64,000 bases of DNA, from contig CM043963.1 of NCBI GenBank assembly GCA_014529385.2, positions 75,650,412-75,714,411 on the forward strand. Direction: 5' to 3'. The DNA comes from Adiantum capillus-veneris. Lineage: Eukaryota; Streptophyta; Polypodiopsida; Polypodiales; Pteridaceae. The notes under the pieces were generated by a model. The model made no database searches and was not told where the DNA came from. It saw nothing but the letters and a program-made list of their open reading frames with translations. Shown here in pieces: positions 20,056-30,090 of this stretch; within the stretch, counting starts at the first letter, position 1; each line of letters opens with the position of its first letter. The position numbers and the translations under genes were made by a program.

Positions 20056-22248
20056 TCACTCTGTTGTGGTGTAATTCTTCTCTGCATTGTTGAGCTGTCG
20101 ACTGGCGTAACAGATAGGAAAATCCATGTTTCCTTCTTCTGGCTGAGCCAGAATGCATCCTATTGCATATGCCGAAGCATCTATATGCACATGGAATATC
20201 TTCTCCCAATCTGGTGATTTCAAGACTGGAGCAGTAATGAGTGCCTCTTTCAATTTCTTGAACGATTCCTCACACTCCTCTGTCCATTCAAAGTTCACTA
20301 TTAGCCTGTAAAGTGGTTGGCCTATTATAGCGTACATGTAAATGAATCGTCTATAATATCCGCAATGTCCCATAAAGCTCTGTACTTGTTTCGCATTGGT
20401 TGGTCTAGGCATATCCACTATAACTTTTATCTTCTCTAAATCCGTGGATATTCCGTTTTGTGAGACAATATGTCCCAGAATTCTGCCCTGTCGGACCATA
20501 AACACACATTTCTCAGGATTGAGACAAATGCGATATGTCCTACATTTCTCAAATACTTTTCTTAGGTGTTCTAGATGCTCATCTCTCAGAAGAGAATGTA
20601 CACATAAGTCATCCATGTATATTTCTAGAAACAACCTTAAGTATTCTTTGAAAGCATGCGTCATCAGCCTCTGGAAGGTTGCGGGAGCATTGGTTAGACC
20701 AAAAGGCATAACCCGATAAGCATAAATTCCCCACTCCGTTGCAAAAGCTGTTTTATGTTGATCTTCCAGTGCTATGGCTAGCTGGTTATATCCTGAAAAA
20801 CCATCAAGAAAAGAGTATGTTGTTTTCCCTGATACACGCTCTAGAACATGATCAGTTATCGGCAGGGGATAATTGTCCCTGATTGTTGCAGCATTCACTT
20901 TCTTTAAGTTGACACACACTCGGAGTTTTCCGTTCTTCTTGGGTACTACCACAATCGGAGATACCCAATCGGTGTGTTCAATCTCGTATATGAATTCAGC
21001 TTCCATTAGCTTATCTATCTCTTCTTTGATTCGCTTAGCAAATGTATCATTATATGTGTATGGTCTCTGTCTGCTAGGCTTTGCGTCTTGTTTCAGTGGG
21101 ATTGTGTGTTGGCATATCGATGGGTCAACTCCCTTTAAGTCCTTATAAGACCATGCAAACACATCCCTATACTCTCTGAGAAGACTCAAAAGTCTCTCTT
21201 CCTCGCCTGGAGACAAATCTGTGGCTATGTACACTGGTCTAGGTGTCTCACCTGGAGCTGCTAAATCAACTTTTTTTGCATCCTTCGGTCCGTCATAAGA
21301 TTCGTTCTCCTTTCTCTCTCGAATAGGTGGGGTTAATACCACTTTCCTATCCTCTATTGTGAATTTCCTATAGTGAGAGGGAACATCCATGTTTTCCTTG
21401 ATTTTGGCGTTTTCGTCCTCTCCACTCTCAATTTCTGTCGTCCAAACTTCTTTCAGAGTTTTCTTGAGCTCTCTGTACTTGTTTCTACGTTCTAGCTTGG
21501 ACTCCGTGTGTTCTCTGTTGCGCTTGTTCTTTTCTGATTTTTCTGTTTCAGTTTTCGTTCCATTCCTTTGAACTTGATTTCTTGAGCCTCTTTTGTCTTT
21601 TCGTAAACTCTTTTGATCATTGCCTCTCATTCTTCCAGAAATCTTGTCCTTAACACAATCTTCTGCCTTTACTAGCATTAGGAATTGATTTTTTCCCCTT
21701 ATTCTAGGCATCGGATTGGTTCTAACCCCCTTTGTTTTTCTCTTTGCTCTATAGCGTTTCTGGCGTTGTTTAGTTTGGTTCGGAAAATCATAAAATCGGA
21801 CATCCGTTATAGTTTCTTCTTTTTCGCTTGAATTGTCCGTTGACTCGTTGTCTGCTTCATTTCCCCACTCAGGATGATTGGGAGTGTCGTGAAACACCTC
21901 CTCTTCATCTTCCTTTTCCAGTGTATCGTTCTTTTCAGTTTCTTTTTCGAGTACAGTTCTCAACATGAAGTACGAAACCACGTCGTACCCGTCCTTGTCG
22001 CAAAATTTTGTTGTGGGACCATCCGGAATTGCACAAACATCTAGGGTTGCTAGAATGTGTGTCCATTCTAATGGTTCAAGCGTGTCCTCTGGAAAGGGTT
22101 CTCCTATATAAGTTTCGTCTTCGATAGCCCTTTCTAAAACACATTCTTCTCGTTTCAGACTTCCACATTTCGAAGCTCCACACATCCATAACTCCTTGGG
22201 TTTACCTAACCAAGCTGGAAATTCGGATCCCGCCAGTAGCTGAATCAA
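20056..22248 (-). pseudogene. Reverse transcriptase and RNase H, Ty3 type
   Basis: Copies element RNA into DNA. A charged linker of about 330 residues comes first, with Lys/Glu/Arg-rich runs around residues 100-280. RT follows at about 385-570, with WVSPIVVVPKKNGKLRVCV, TTYSFLDGFSGYNQ, AFATEWGIYAYRVMPFGL and the active-site IYMDDLC at about 544. The thumb or connection and RNase H start (FHVHIDASAYAIG) follow. The frame stops at a TGA (20056-20058) after YTTTE, where related elements have Arg, and continues in the same frame. The upstream overlap with the protease frame (22202-22248) needs a one-base shift, most simply an extra G in GGCGGG near 22228. The frame's first codon is not ATG, so it is a continuation rather than a start. 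Confidence 0.9.
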
Positions 22249-24340
22249 ACTCCTCCACCGGTGTTCGGTTCACATCTTTGTAGCTATGGTCTTTCAGGTT
22301 CACACGTGTAGTGGTTTCCATATTTCTCAGGTATATGTGATCGTAGCCCCAATCCTGGACCATTTTCAACTGTCTCATGAATGGTCGTCCCAGTATGATA
22401 TCATAGTTATTCTCCTTGCCAAAATCGACAATAGCAAAAGTATGTTCGTATTCAATGCCGCAAGAAGTCACTACAACTTTCTCTAATAACCCCATAGGTT
22501 TCTCCATGTGTCCATCTGCTAATTGGAGTTTCAACCTAGTCTTCCTTATTGCTGGTTTCCCCCATTTTTTCCAGATTTCTTTTGTAGCAATGGCTACCCC
22601 AGCTCCGCTGTCTAGTATTGCCATCGTGTTCACTCCTTGGAATTCAACTGGTAAGGTTGTATTCCCCTCTTCACCTTCGCAATACTCTCCGACCTTGTTT
22701 AAGGGTACAGGCTTAGCGTTCTTTTGTGGTTTACTCAGCTCTTGTATACCCTCTTTCAGTCTCGATGTTGGGTCTTTTATCCCGAATTTCTCCAAGCATT
22801 TTCCTACAGTGGTCCACATATGTGGTCTTAGCCTCAAAAGCTCAGCTAGAGTGATAGTGCATGTCACTGGTGTTGACAAGATCTCTATCAATCCTTGCGA
22901 GTCCATGACTTTTTCTGATGAGATTCTTCGTGAGGGAAGTGCTCTAGTCTCGGATTTTGCTTCATACTCTCCTAAGTATGAAGGTAAGGTATTCAGTGAG
23001 TGAGGTTTGCTCTCCATTGTTCTAACAGAGCCCCCATCTCCCCAGTAAGATTGCAGATCCAAGTCCACTTGAGATCCTGCCTCAAATTCCACTATGGGAG
23101 GATTCCTGATGTCCTTTTCCCAATTTGTCTGATTAGCTTGGCAACTTAGCTCGTTTGCAAAGTTTGCCTCTCTCACTTGTTTCCAAAATTCATTGTAATC
23201 CTCATCTCTTCCGTAAGACCTCTGTATGACTGGATGAAAACTCTCTATCTCCTGATCGGTTGTGTTCAACACTATGCGGTCATCCTTGTGTGTATTTTCA
23301 GGCTTTTGTGCACTGGGAGTCTTTTCAGCTACCCGTGAAACGATAGTCTCTTGCTGAATTGGGTTTTCCGTTCCACAATTCATTGTTTCTTTTGGTGGTT
23401 CTAATAAGGCTTGTGCAGTCTCGATCATTCTCTGGCACATTTCAAGTCTCTGCTTTTCCAATTCCGCGTTTGGGTATGTCATCCACCTCTGTTCTTGTGT
23501 TTGGTTGTTCTTTAACCTAGCTTCGTAAGCTCTCATCAGTGCGTCCAATGGTTCGTGTACTTTGTCGACTAGCACTGATCCCCCTGAGCTTAAGCTCGTT
23601 GTTTCTTTGATACTCTTTTGTTTCGTTCTTTCCGGGCTCATCTCTCGTTTCCCGTTTTGACTCTCAAGTTTTTCTAATCTATCTTTAGTTCGCTTTAGTT
23701 CCTCAGCTAGAATAGCGTCTTCACGTTCTTTTCTCAACTTCATGCGTGCTTTTCTAGCTTTCCATGTGTTTCTCTGACTCCGCGGTCCTTGACTAACCAT
23801 TTCAGTCGCTAACTTTCCATTCTCAGGTTCTCTAGTGGTTTTCTTAGCTTGAGCTCTAGTAACAACTTGCGTTGGTATCAGAGTTTCATTTTCAGACCCA
23901 CTGCTGGTAGGAATAGTTTCTAGCATATTCAATGTCGTCTTTTGCACTTTGTTTGGATTTTTTGAACAATCCTCAATGAAGTGAGTAACCCCACACTCAG
24001 TGCAATAAGCGTTAATTCTAATGATTTCCGTATGTGGACAAACATTCATCAGATGGTCACCTCCACACTTGTAACAGGGTCCTAGTGCTGGTCTTGGTCC
24101 CATTTGATTCGTCCTTTGTGGATAGGATGGTCTTTGTCCTGTTAACCCTCCATGAGCTATGAACATCAATGTTCTTGCGTCCAAATTGTATCTCTCTTCA
24201 TCAGAAGCACTTGTAACTGTTGGTGTTCCAACATTCCCAATCATGCCCCATGGTTCTGGTTGTTTGGGTTCTTCTGGTGGGTAATACACAGTTGGAGACA
24301 TGTGTGCACCAGATTCTTCATAATAGGCTTGAACAGGCAC
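22202..24340 (-). pseudogene. Nucleocapsid zinc knuckles and first retropepsin (PR1)
   Basis: A 712-codon segment. Two close zinc knuckles are at residues 89-101 (CYKCGGDHLMNVC) and 113-125 (CTECGVTHFIEDC), both with Cx2Cx3H spacing, one residue shorter than the usual Cx2Cx4H. A long Glu/Lys-rich linker leads to the protease. MAILDSGAGVAIAT has the catalytic Asp at residue 577, and YDIILGRPFM is the second conserved motif. This is the protease in the expected Ty3 place, ahead of RT. The segment overlaps gag by 23 bp in the +1 frame and RT by 47 bp in another frame. Its first codon is GTG, so it is read as a continuation of gag by indel or frameshift. Confidence 0.87.
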
Positions 24341-25298
24341 TAGGCTTGTTCTCCTGATTCTCTAAGGTTGGTGCATATCTAATGCCCACTGGTCTTGCTC
24401 CTGGTAAAGGTGGTTGTTGTCCCAATACCGGTTGCGGTCTTTCTATCCCCATAGGTCCTGGTACATTTCCCGTTGGGTATCGAGGTACTGGATGTACTTG
24501 AGGTGGTGCTAATTGAGCAGGAGGTGCATACTGACGCTCCCTTACATACCCTTTGTTGTAATAGCACTCCTCTGTTGGATGGTTTGTCCATTTTTGTTCA
24601 ATAGCACACCATTTCAGTGTTTTTGGCAATGGTTTTTGGTATGGTGCCATCCTTTTTAGAGCATCTTCTATCATTTGCTCTACATTTGGCATGGTTGTTG
24701 TTTGAACATTCTTTTTAGTGGTAGTCTCGCTCGCTACGGAGGAGGAGCTACTGGATGCAAAATCTGTATCCGCTGACACCTCTCCATAAACCGTACAGTT
24801 ATCCACTAAGTACAATGCTTCTCTCGTTACTTGCTCGAAACTTGTACAAGCTTTCAAGTGCAAGTCCTTCTTGAGAGTGTCGTTTCTCAGTCCCTCAATA
24901 AAGAGAACAGATAGTCTGTCATCTTGTGGTCGTTCACGTACTGGACATCTCTCAATGTATTGTTTGAAGCGAAGTGAAGCTTCCTTCACTTTTTCGTGTT
25001 CTCTCTGTTTAAAAGCATATATTTGTGAGACCGTATTGTGCTTAATCCCTCGTTTTGAGAATTCCTCAGCAAACTCTCTTAGCAAATGGTCAATGTCATG
25101 GAATCCCCCTATGTTCAGTGGTTGAAACCATGTCAATGTCGTACCTTCTAGAGTAAGACCAAATCCCTCGTATTGTGTATGGAAATCGGTTATCTGCTCA
25201 GCTCTTAAGACTTGCTTAAAGAGTGACACATGTGCATACGGATCTCCTGAACCACCATACTTCTTTGGCATACACTTCGCTACTTGAGATGGTCTCAT
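24318..25298 (-). pseudogene. Gag capsid, Ty3 type
   Basis: The structural capsid of the intracellular particle. Residues 10-160 carry the retrotransposon-gag signature: KYGGSGDPYAHVSLFKQVL, TLTWFQPL, FAEEFSKRG, the run QIYAFKQREHEKVKEASLRF, and DRLSVLFIEGLRNDTLKKDL. A Ser-rich linker and a Pro/Gln-rich tail follow. The ATG at 25298 may not be the native start, since gag-like sequence extends upstream in another frame to the 25375 stop. The zinc knuckles are in the next frame. Confidence 0.87.
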
Positions 25299-25374
25299 AC
25301 GTCTATGGTTGCTACCAATCTCATTGCTCCTGTGTCCCGGCTAAAGCTTTCTCTAGCATCATGGACTTCATGGG

Positions 25375-26460
25375 TTACCCTTGTCGGTTCCCCTGCCTGA
25401 ATCTACTACTAGGAGGTAAATGTGATGGTTCCGCTTCGAACCTTGGACCTGGAGTGGTATATGTGGGGATTGGAACTGCACTACCTCGATTCGTATCCAT
25501 TGACTCTCTGGAATGTAATGATCCCATTGGTCTGGGCTTCGAGTACTGAGGTTGACTGAAAGAGTCAGCAGCCTGAGTTCTTTGTCCTCCTATCGTCATT
25601 GGGTTTTGCCCTCCATTTGTTGGTGCTGGTCTTTGTGAGCTAGAAGTAACATAATACTGATGTAGTGGTCCCCCAAAGTATGTATATCCTTCTAATTCTT
25701 TCTTGCCCATTGTTGAGTATTGCCTCCCATACTTGTCGTAAGTAGCAATTTTCACTTCCGATCCCTCTGTGTAGGTAAAGACATAAAGTCTTTTTTGGTC
25801 TGTCAACTCTCCGGTGTAGGGTTCTTCACAGCTATAATAGAGATCTTGCTCCCCATTATTATATTTGTATAGCCCCACATAGATGTTATCAGTGTTGATC
25901 CTTGTAGTTTCATTCTCTCTTCTTAACCTCGCATCAGGGAAGTTCATTATTGGTGCTTTCTCCTCGAGTTCTTCATCTACTTTGGCTTTGGTGCCCATCA
26001 ATCTCCACTTGTCCACAATGTTAGGGTTTAGGACTACCAAGTACATGGTACCCTCGTCATCTAGATATCTATCTCCGCTATAGCTCACATGCACTAAGTC
26101 CTTGAACTCACTAGGTCTCTCCTCTATTTTTACACAATAGCGGTCCATTCCATCTTTGTAGATCCTGGCACCTTGCTCATTGTCGTATTGGTATTTTATG
26201 AACAATAGCTTCATTGTGGCGGAAGGGTTTGATGATCCTGCTGCCATATTTTCTCTGTTGTTCAGGTTCAAGTGTTCCAAGTGTTCGGTGAAAATCTCGT
26301 AAGATCTCTCCGAAGAAGTATCAGAAACACTTCCTTCAAAGATCGGCTCTAATGGTTGCACCCAACTTTGGTTTACACTTCCCTCGGTTGATATGACACT
26401 TGCTTGTTCCCCTTGTTTTGGTTGGTTATTCTGGAGATTCCTGCCCGATCTCAAATTCAT
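25375..26460 (-). CDS. Gag N-terminal region or pre-gag ORF
   Basis: The ATG at 26460 opens MNLRSGRNLQN, a typical first line of plant Ty3 gag proteins. Residues 80-240 form a folded-looking region with many Tyr and Asp residues (KLLFIKYQYDNEQGARIY, DDEGTMYLVVLN, LYYSCEEPYTG), which I do not recognise. A Pro/Gln/Ser-rich tail ends at TAA (25375-25377). Open reading continues in the same frame through that TAA to a TGA at 25321-25323, including a KALAGTQEQ-like stretch, before the capsid takes over in the next frame. So this is probably the N-terminal part of gag rather than a separate gene. Confidence 0.7.
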   Translation of the reverse strand: MNLRSGRNLQNNQPKQGEQASVISTEGSVNQSWVQPLEPIFEGSVSDTSSERSYEIFTEHLEHLNLNNRENMAAGSSNPSATMKLLFIKYQYDNEQGARIYKDGMDRYCVKIEERPSEFKDLVHVSYSGDRYLDDEGTMYLVVLNPNIVDKWRLMGTKAKVDEELEEKAPIMNFPDARLRRENETTRINTDNIYVGLYKYNNGEQDLYYSCEEPYTGELTDQKRLYVFTYTEGSEVKIATYDKYGRQYSTMGKKELEGYTYFGGPLHQYYVTSSSQRPAPTNGGQNPMTIGGQRTQAADSFSQPQYSKPRPMGSLHSRESMDTNRGSAVPIPTYTTPGPRFEAEPSHLPPSSRFRQGNRQG

Positions 26461-26463
26461 CAA

Positions 26464-27864
26464 TTCCCCTAAAGGACTTTAACTTCTCCGTCTCAGCAAT
26501 TTGTTTTCCCAAGTTTTTGTGGTCAGAATTGATCCAAACTGATTGATACTTGGTCAATTGTTTAATCTTGTCAGTTGGACAACTTCTGTTTCATCAAGTG
26601 AGAATTTTGTTGCAGTTATGCTGAAAAAGACATTATACGCGTATGATGTCTTTTTTCACAGATTTAGACTATTTTGGTTATGCTCACTCTCAGTAGCCCC
26701 CTTATGCTCTTTCCACTCACAAAATTCAGTTTGAACTCTGTTTGAGCAAGTTATGGCTAATTTAGGTTTTTCTTGGCAATTTTCCGCTTTTGACTTGTTT
26801 TGGGTCAATTGTGATCCAAATGGGATGAAACTTGAAATATAACCTCTAGACAACTATTACAATGGATCTGTGTTGGCAAAGTATCAAAATATGTCCAAAA
26901 TTAGGTCAAAGACATCATACGTGTATGATGTCTTTTTCATCAATTTGGGTCAAAACTTGATATTTATGCTTCCTACAGTGCTTGTAACAATCTTGTCAGG
27001 TCAGATATTAAAAATAAGCAGTGGATGTGCCAAAAGACATTATACGCGTATAATGTCTTTTGTCCCAGATTTTGACTATTCTTGGTTTTAAGCCTTCTCC
27101 AATGTTTATAATTGAGTTTCAAGTATTTTTGTCAGGTTTGAATGTAAAAACAAGATCTGAATCCAAAATTTCCTATTCTTTGCGTTTCTTGGACTCCGAC
27201 TTGTCTTTTTGGGTTTCTTTGAGTGTTAATGCTCTTGTTTTAAGTTGAAATAATGGTATAACTCCCCTTTTGAACACTCTGGTAAAGTCAAAATTTCTGT
27301 TTTGGTCTCTGTTTGGTCATTTAGACATCATACGCGTATGATGTCTAAAGTTGCAGATTTCCAGTTTTTTGGCACAGAATCCTTCCTAAAGCTTTCTCAA
27401 GTGCTGAGCAATTCCCAGATAGACAGAAAATTTCTCTGACTTTTGTTTATTTCAAGTTTCACTACTAACTCGACGGTTTAGTGATCTAACATGCAATCAA
27501 CCATATCAAGCAAATACTCCAATGATTACTAGCTCTAGATCAGGATCAAATGAAGTCCTACCTAAGCTATTCCTAATCATAAAATGGGTTTGGTAATTGT
27601 GACTTTAAAGATATCCACTGTCACTCACGGACTAGCAAATTCTTCTTCTATCAACAACTACTCAACACCAACAAAACAACAAACAAATCTAAGCTAAACT
27701 AAAAATACTGTCAACACGGAAGACCCAAGAATACCCCACTTCCTAGTATCTCTCGAGATCTTCGGAGTCCACCACTCCTAGATCTTTTCTAACTAAAGTA
27801 TACAAAGTAGTTTATACGACTCACCTCGTAGGATTAGTCTAAGGTCACCTACTTAGGGCTCTCG
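26464..27864 (-). other. Untranslated leader of the 19-kb element with four palindromes
   Basis: About 1.4 kb between the primer site and gag with no supported frame. It carries four copies of the 22-bp palindrome. In retroelements the leader holds packaging and dimerisation signals, and self-complementary elements are common there. Confidence 0.75.
26629..27345. repeat. Palindrome array B: four copies in the leader
   Basis: Copies at 26629-26650 (one mismatch), 26911-26932 (one mismatch, GCG to GTG), 27036-27057 (perfect, with paired changes C to T and G to A on opposite arms) and 27324-27345 (perfect). Spacings are 282, 125 and 288 bp, like those in array A. The same core ACATCATACGCGTATGATGT defines both arrays. 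Confidence 0.9.
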
Positions 27865-27882
27865 TCCCCAGCAGCGGCGCCA
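27865..27882 (-). promoter_or_regulatory. Primer-binding site, tRNA-Asp type
   Basis: The minus strand reads TGGCGCCGCTGCTGGGGA two bases after the 5' LTR. Plant tRNA-Asp ends in CCCCGGCAACGGCGCCA, and the site is complementary to it with two differences. tRNA-Asp priming is known in several plant Ty3 lineages. Confidence 0.85.
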
Positions 27883-27884
27883 AA

Positions 27885-28822
27885 TGTTAAGGCGGTTACA
27901 CCGCTAGCGGAAGCTAAATAGCGAGAACTCAACCAACAACAGAATTTGTTAGACGAGGACGGAACTTGACCCGCAGGCGCATGGAAACAACTATGTGGGT
28001 GTCAAATCACCTACTCGACCTTCTAATGACAATCACTACTAAGGAAATCAAATCTAAGTTCTAAAATACGCAAGTGACTGAAATCCTTACTACAAACGAA
28101 TGCTATACGAAACAGGATCTAGAATCATTGAATCGATCTCAAACTCAAGGGGAAGTCTATACACTAGGTAAGAACAACACCTTAAAGACTTGAACTGCAA
28201 AATCAACCTATAATCACTCCGTGCGGTAAACGCGTATGAAGACAGGCCGAAAAATACAGGTGACCGAAACTTGACTCCGATGGTACTAATGTGTAGCTCT
28301 ACTCGTTGTGGTTCTATAGATATGCTGCACGCTCCATTCCGACACACGAGTTGGAAGAAAACTCACACCGAAGCTCGTAGGAACTTACCACACATAGAAG
28401 CCGATAGCGCGCACTCTTGGTATCTGTGCATAGCTCTCGCCGTTGCTAATACAATGGCGGTGTCGCTTCTCCAATGGCGGCTCCGTAGCTCACGTAGCAA
28501 GTGGATAAGACTCTCTCTCTCTCACTCTCTCTCAGACACAGTCACGGCGCTCAAAACTCACTTTGATTAATAAACTGAATCTCCTTTAGGTTACAAAACT
28601 TTGGCTTATATACCTCAGCCTTGGAGGTGAGAACATCTCTAACTAATTACATCAGCAAGTGAAATTACTTCGGGATTACAAGCTGGAAACTCAATGGAGT
28701 CTCGTTACTTAATGAATGGCTCAATTCAAAATCAATGTCGGAAAGACATTTATTACAATCAATGGTTACAAAAATGATGAGTGTGAGCAAAAGTGTGGGT
28801 GTGATCCTCTGCTGGCTCAACA
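27885..28822 (-). repeat. 5' LTR of the 19-kb Ty3-type element
   Basis: 938 bp, TGTTGAGCC to TTAACA on the minus strand, nearly identical to 9756-10697. The TATA box is at 28605-28612 and the half-palindrome at 28230-28239. One 5-base copy of CAACT present near 10231 in the 3' LTR is absent here. Confidence 0.95.
28605..28612 (-). promoter_or_regulatory. TATA box in the 5' LTR (probable element promoter)
   Basis: The minus strand reads GGTATATAAGCC, conserved between both LTRs, at a sensible distance (about 210 bp) from the LTR start. It is the best candidate promoter of the 19-kb element. Confidence 0.55.
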
Positions 28823-29105
28823 GAGGTCTATATAGTTTCAAAGAACATCCAAATCATTCTAGAGATTACTTTATGTAAAAAGACATTAAAGCAATGTTGG
28901 GTATGGTTGCGAGTCGGAAAGAAATGGTTGTTATCCTTAGCATCCGAAAGAATGAAGAGCAGGTAAAATTTCAAGTGAAGTCTTTAAAATATATGCTTGC
29001 AAATTTCATCCTTGGACATTAGTGGTTAGACCAGCACAAGGCCTACAGAGAAGATACAATGTTGATACTCCCTTTCCCAAGTGGTAGCAAGCAACAGTTA
29101 TAGGT
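28823..29105 (+). pseudogene. Old LTR element, middle piece between two insertions
   Basis: A short segment left between the 19-kb element and the 6.9-kb non-coding element. It continues the coding-like sequence that stops at 9755: the frame ending DKEEE there reads on here through FKEHPNHSRDYF. It also joins at its right edge to 36021. It carries stops and has no recognised domain. Confidence 0.5.
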
Positions 29106-30078
29106 TATTCGGGGTAATCGTATCATAGCCTAATTGACCCAAGACCAAGAAAATTATCAATCCTAGGATTGACAACCCAGCTAGGGCATGAAAGCATGAG
29201 CATTGGGTGAATAGAATGAGAGGATTCATGAGTATGCTCATCCAATGCAATAGAGATTAGTCATTAATCACTAACTCTAATCACATCATCCACCAAGCAT
29301 CTCCTACACAAATTAAGCCTACCGAAGTTCGACTTACCATAGCCGACTTACCATAGACTAGAAACCCAAAGCACACTAATGATAAGCACACACTAATTGC
29401 ATTGGTGTTGGCCTCTCCAATCACCACATTCCAATCAAGGCACTTCATCAAAAGCTACACACACAAGGTGAATGGTGCTAGAGTTTCATAAAACTTATCC
29501 ACACACAAGCAAACAATAAGGCACACATACTAATTACAAGATTAAGAACCAACTTAATCAACTTAATTAGTGATGTTAAATATCACATATCAAATGCTCA
29601 TAGAAGGATAAGAGTGGTTAATAGCAAGAAGTCATCACACATACTCAAATCTAGAATGATGAGAAATGTAAAACTACTTCACGACATAATGGAGTAGAGA
29701 AGAAGTAGACTAATGAGAAAGTAGAGATTATATTAAGAATGGTTCTTTAACTACAATGGATTAGCACTAGCCTCTTAAGCATGGGCATTAAGCTCAAAGC
29801 TAGGCCATCCATAGAGTGAACACTTAAGAGAGAGAGAGAGAGAGAGAGAGCTCTCAAAAGTCAATCCTCAAGAGTGAATACTCAAGAATGAAGCCTCCTT
29901 GCATAAAGGATTTCACCACAATCCCTTCTACTATGGGTTTAAGTTTGAGCCCTCTAGCTAGCATATACAACTTTGGAACTCCCAATGAGCCCAAGACCTT
30001 ATACAAAGTGAGTCACATCCATAGCATATCTCCCGCTTGATGCATATTCGGTATAGCCTGTGTTAGCCGCTGCTAACA
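29106..30078 (-). repeat. 3' LTR of the non-coding element
   Basis: Aligns throughout with 35065-36020; shared landmarks include GAATAGAATGAGAGGATTCA and CGGTATAGCCTGTGTTAGCC. It contains a short (AG)n run near 29828-29850 that is shorter in the other LTR. Confidence 0.9.
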
Positions 30079-30090
30079 TTCCCCCCTTCC
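30079..30090 (-). promoter_or_regulatory. Polypurine tract of the non-coding element
   Basis: The minus strand reads GGAAGGGGGGAA directly before TGTTAGC. The same 12 bases stand before the LTR of the old host element at 37974-37985. Confidence 0.8.

Larger units (their letters stand above)
9756..28822 (-). mobile_element. 19.07-kb Ty3-type LTR retrotransposon with duplicated domains and a large accessory frame
   Basis: A full-length element on the minus strand: LTRs at 27885-28822 and 9756-10697, tRNA-Asp primer site, polypurine tract, gag, zinc knuckles, protease, RT, RNase H, integrase and accessory regions. RT-RNase H-integrase order places it in Ty3/gypsy (Metaviridae). The flanks GAGGG (9751-9755) and GAGGT (28823-28827) look like a 5-bp target duplication with one change. 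By eye the LTRs differ at about 12 bases plus three short indels, so insertion is fairly recent. This copy is probably dead, with stops in gag, RNase H, integrase and the accessory frame and frameshifts elsewhere. Unusual points are the two H2C2 modules, a second retropepsin after integrase, QIWIPK repeats and palindrome arrays. Confidence 0.93.

Noticed and set aside
22416-23003. 195-residue plus frame
   Set aside because: Antisense to the protease region of the 19-kb element.
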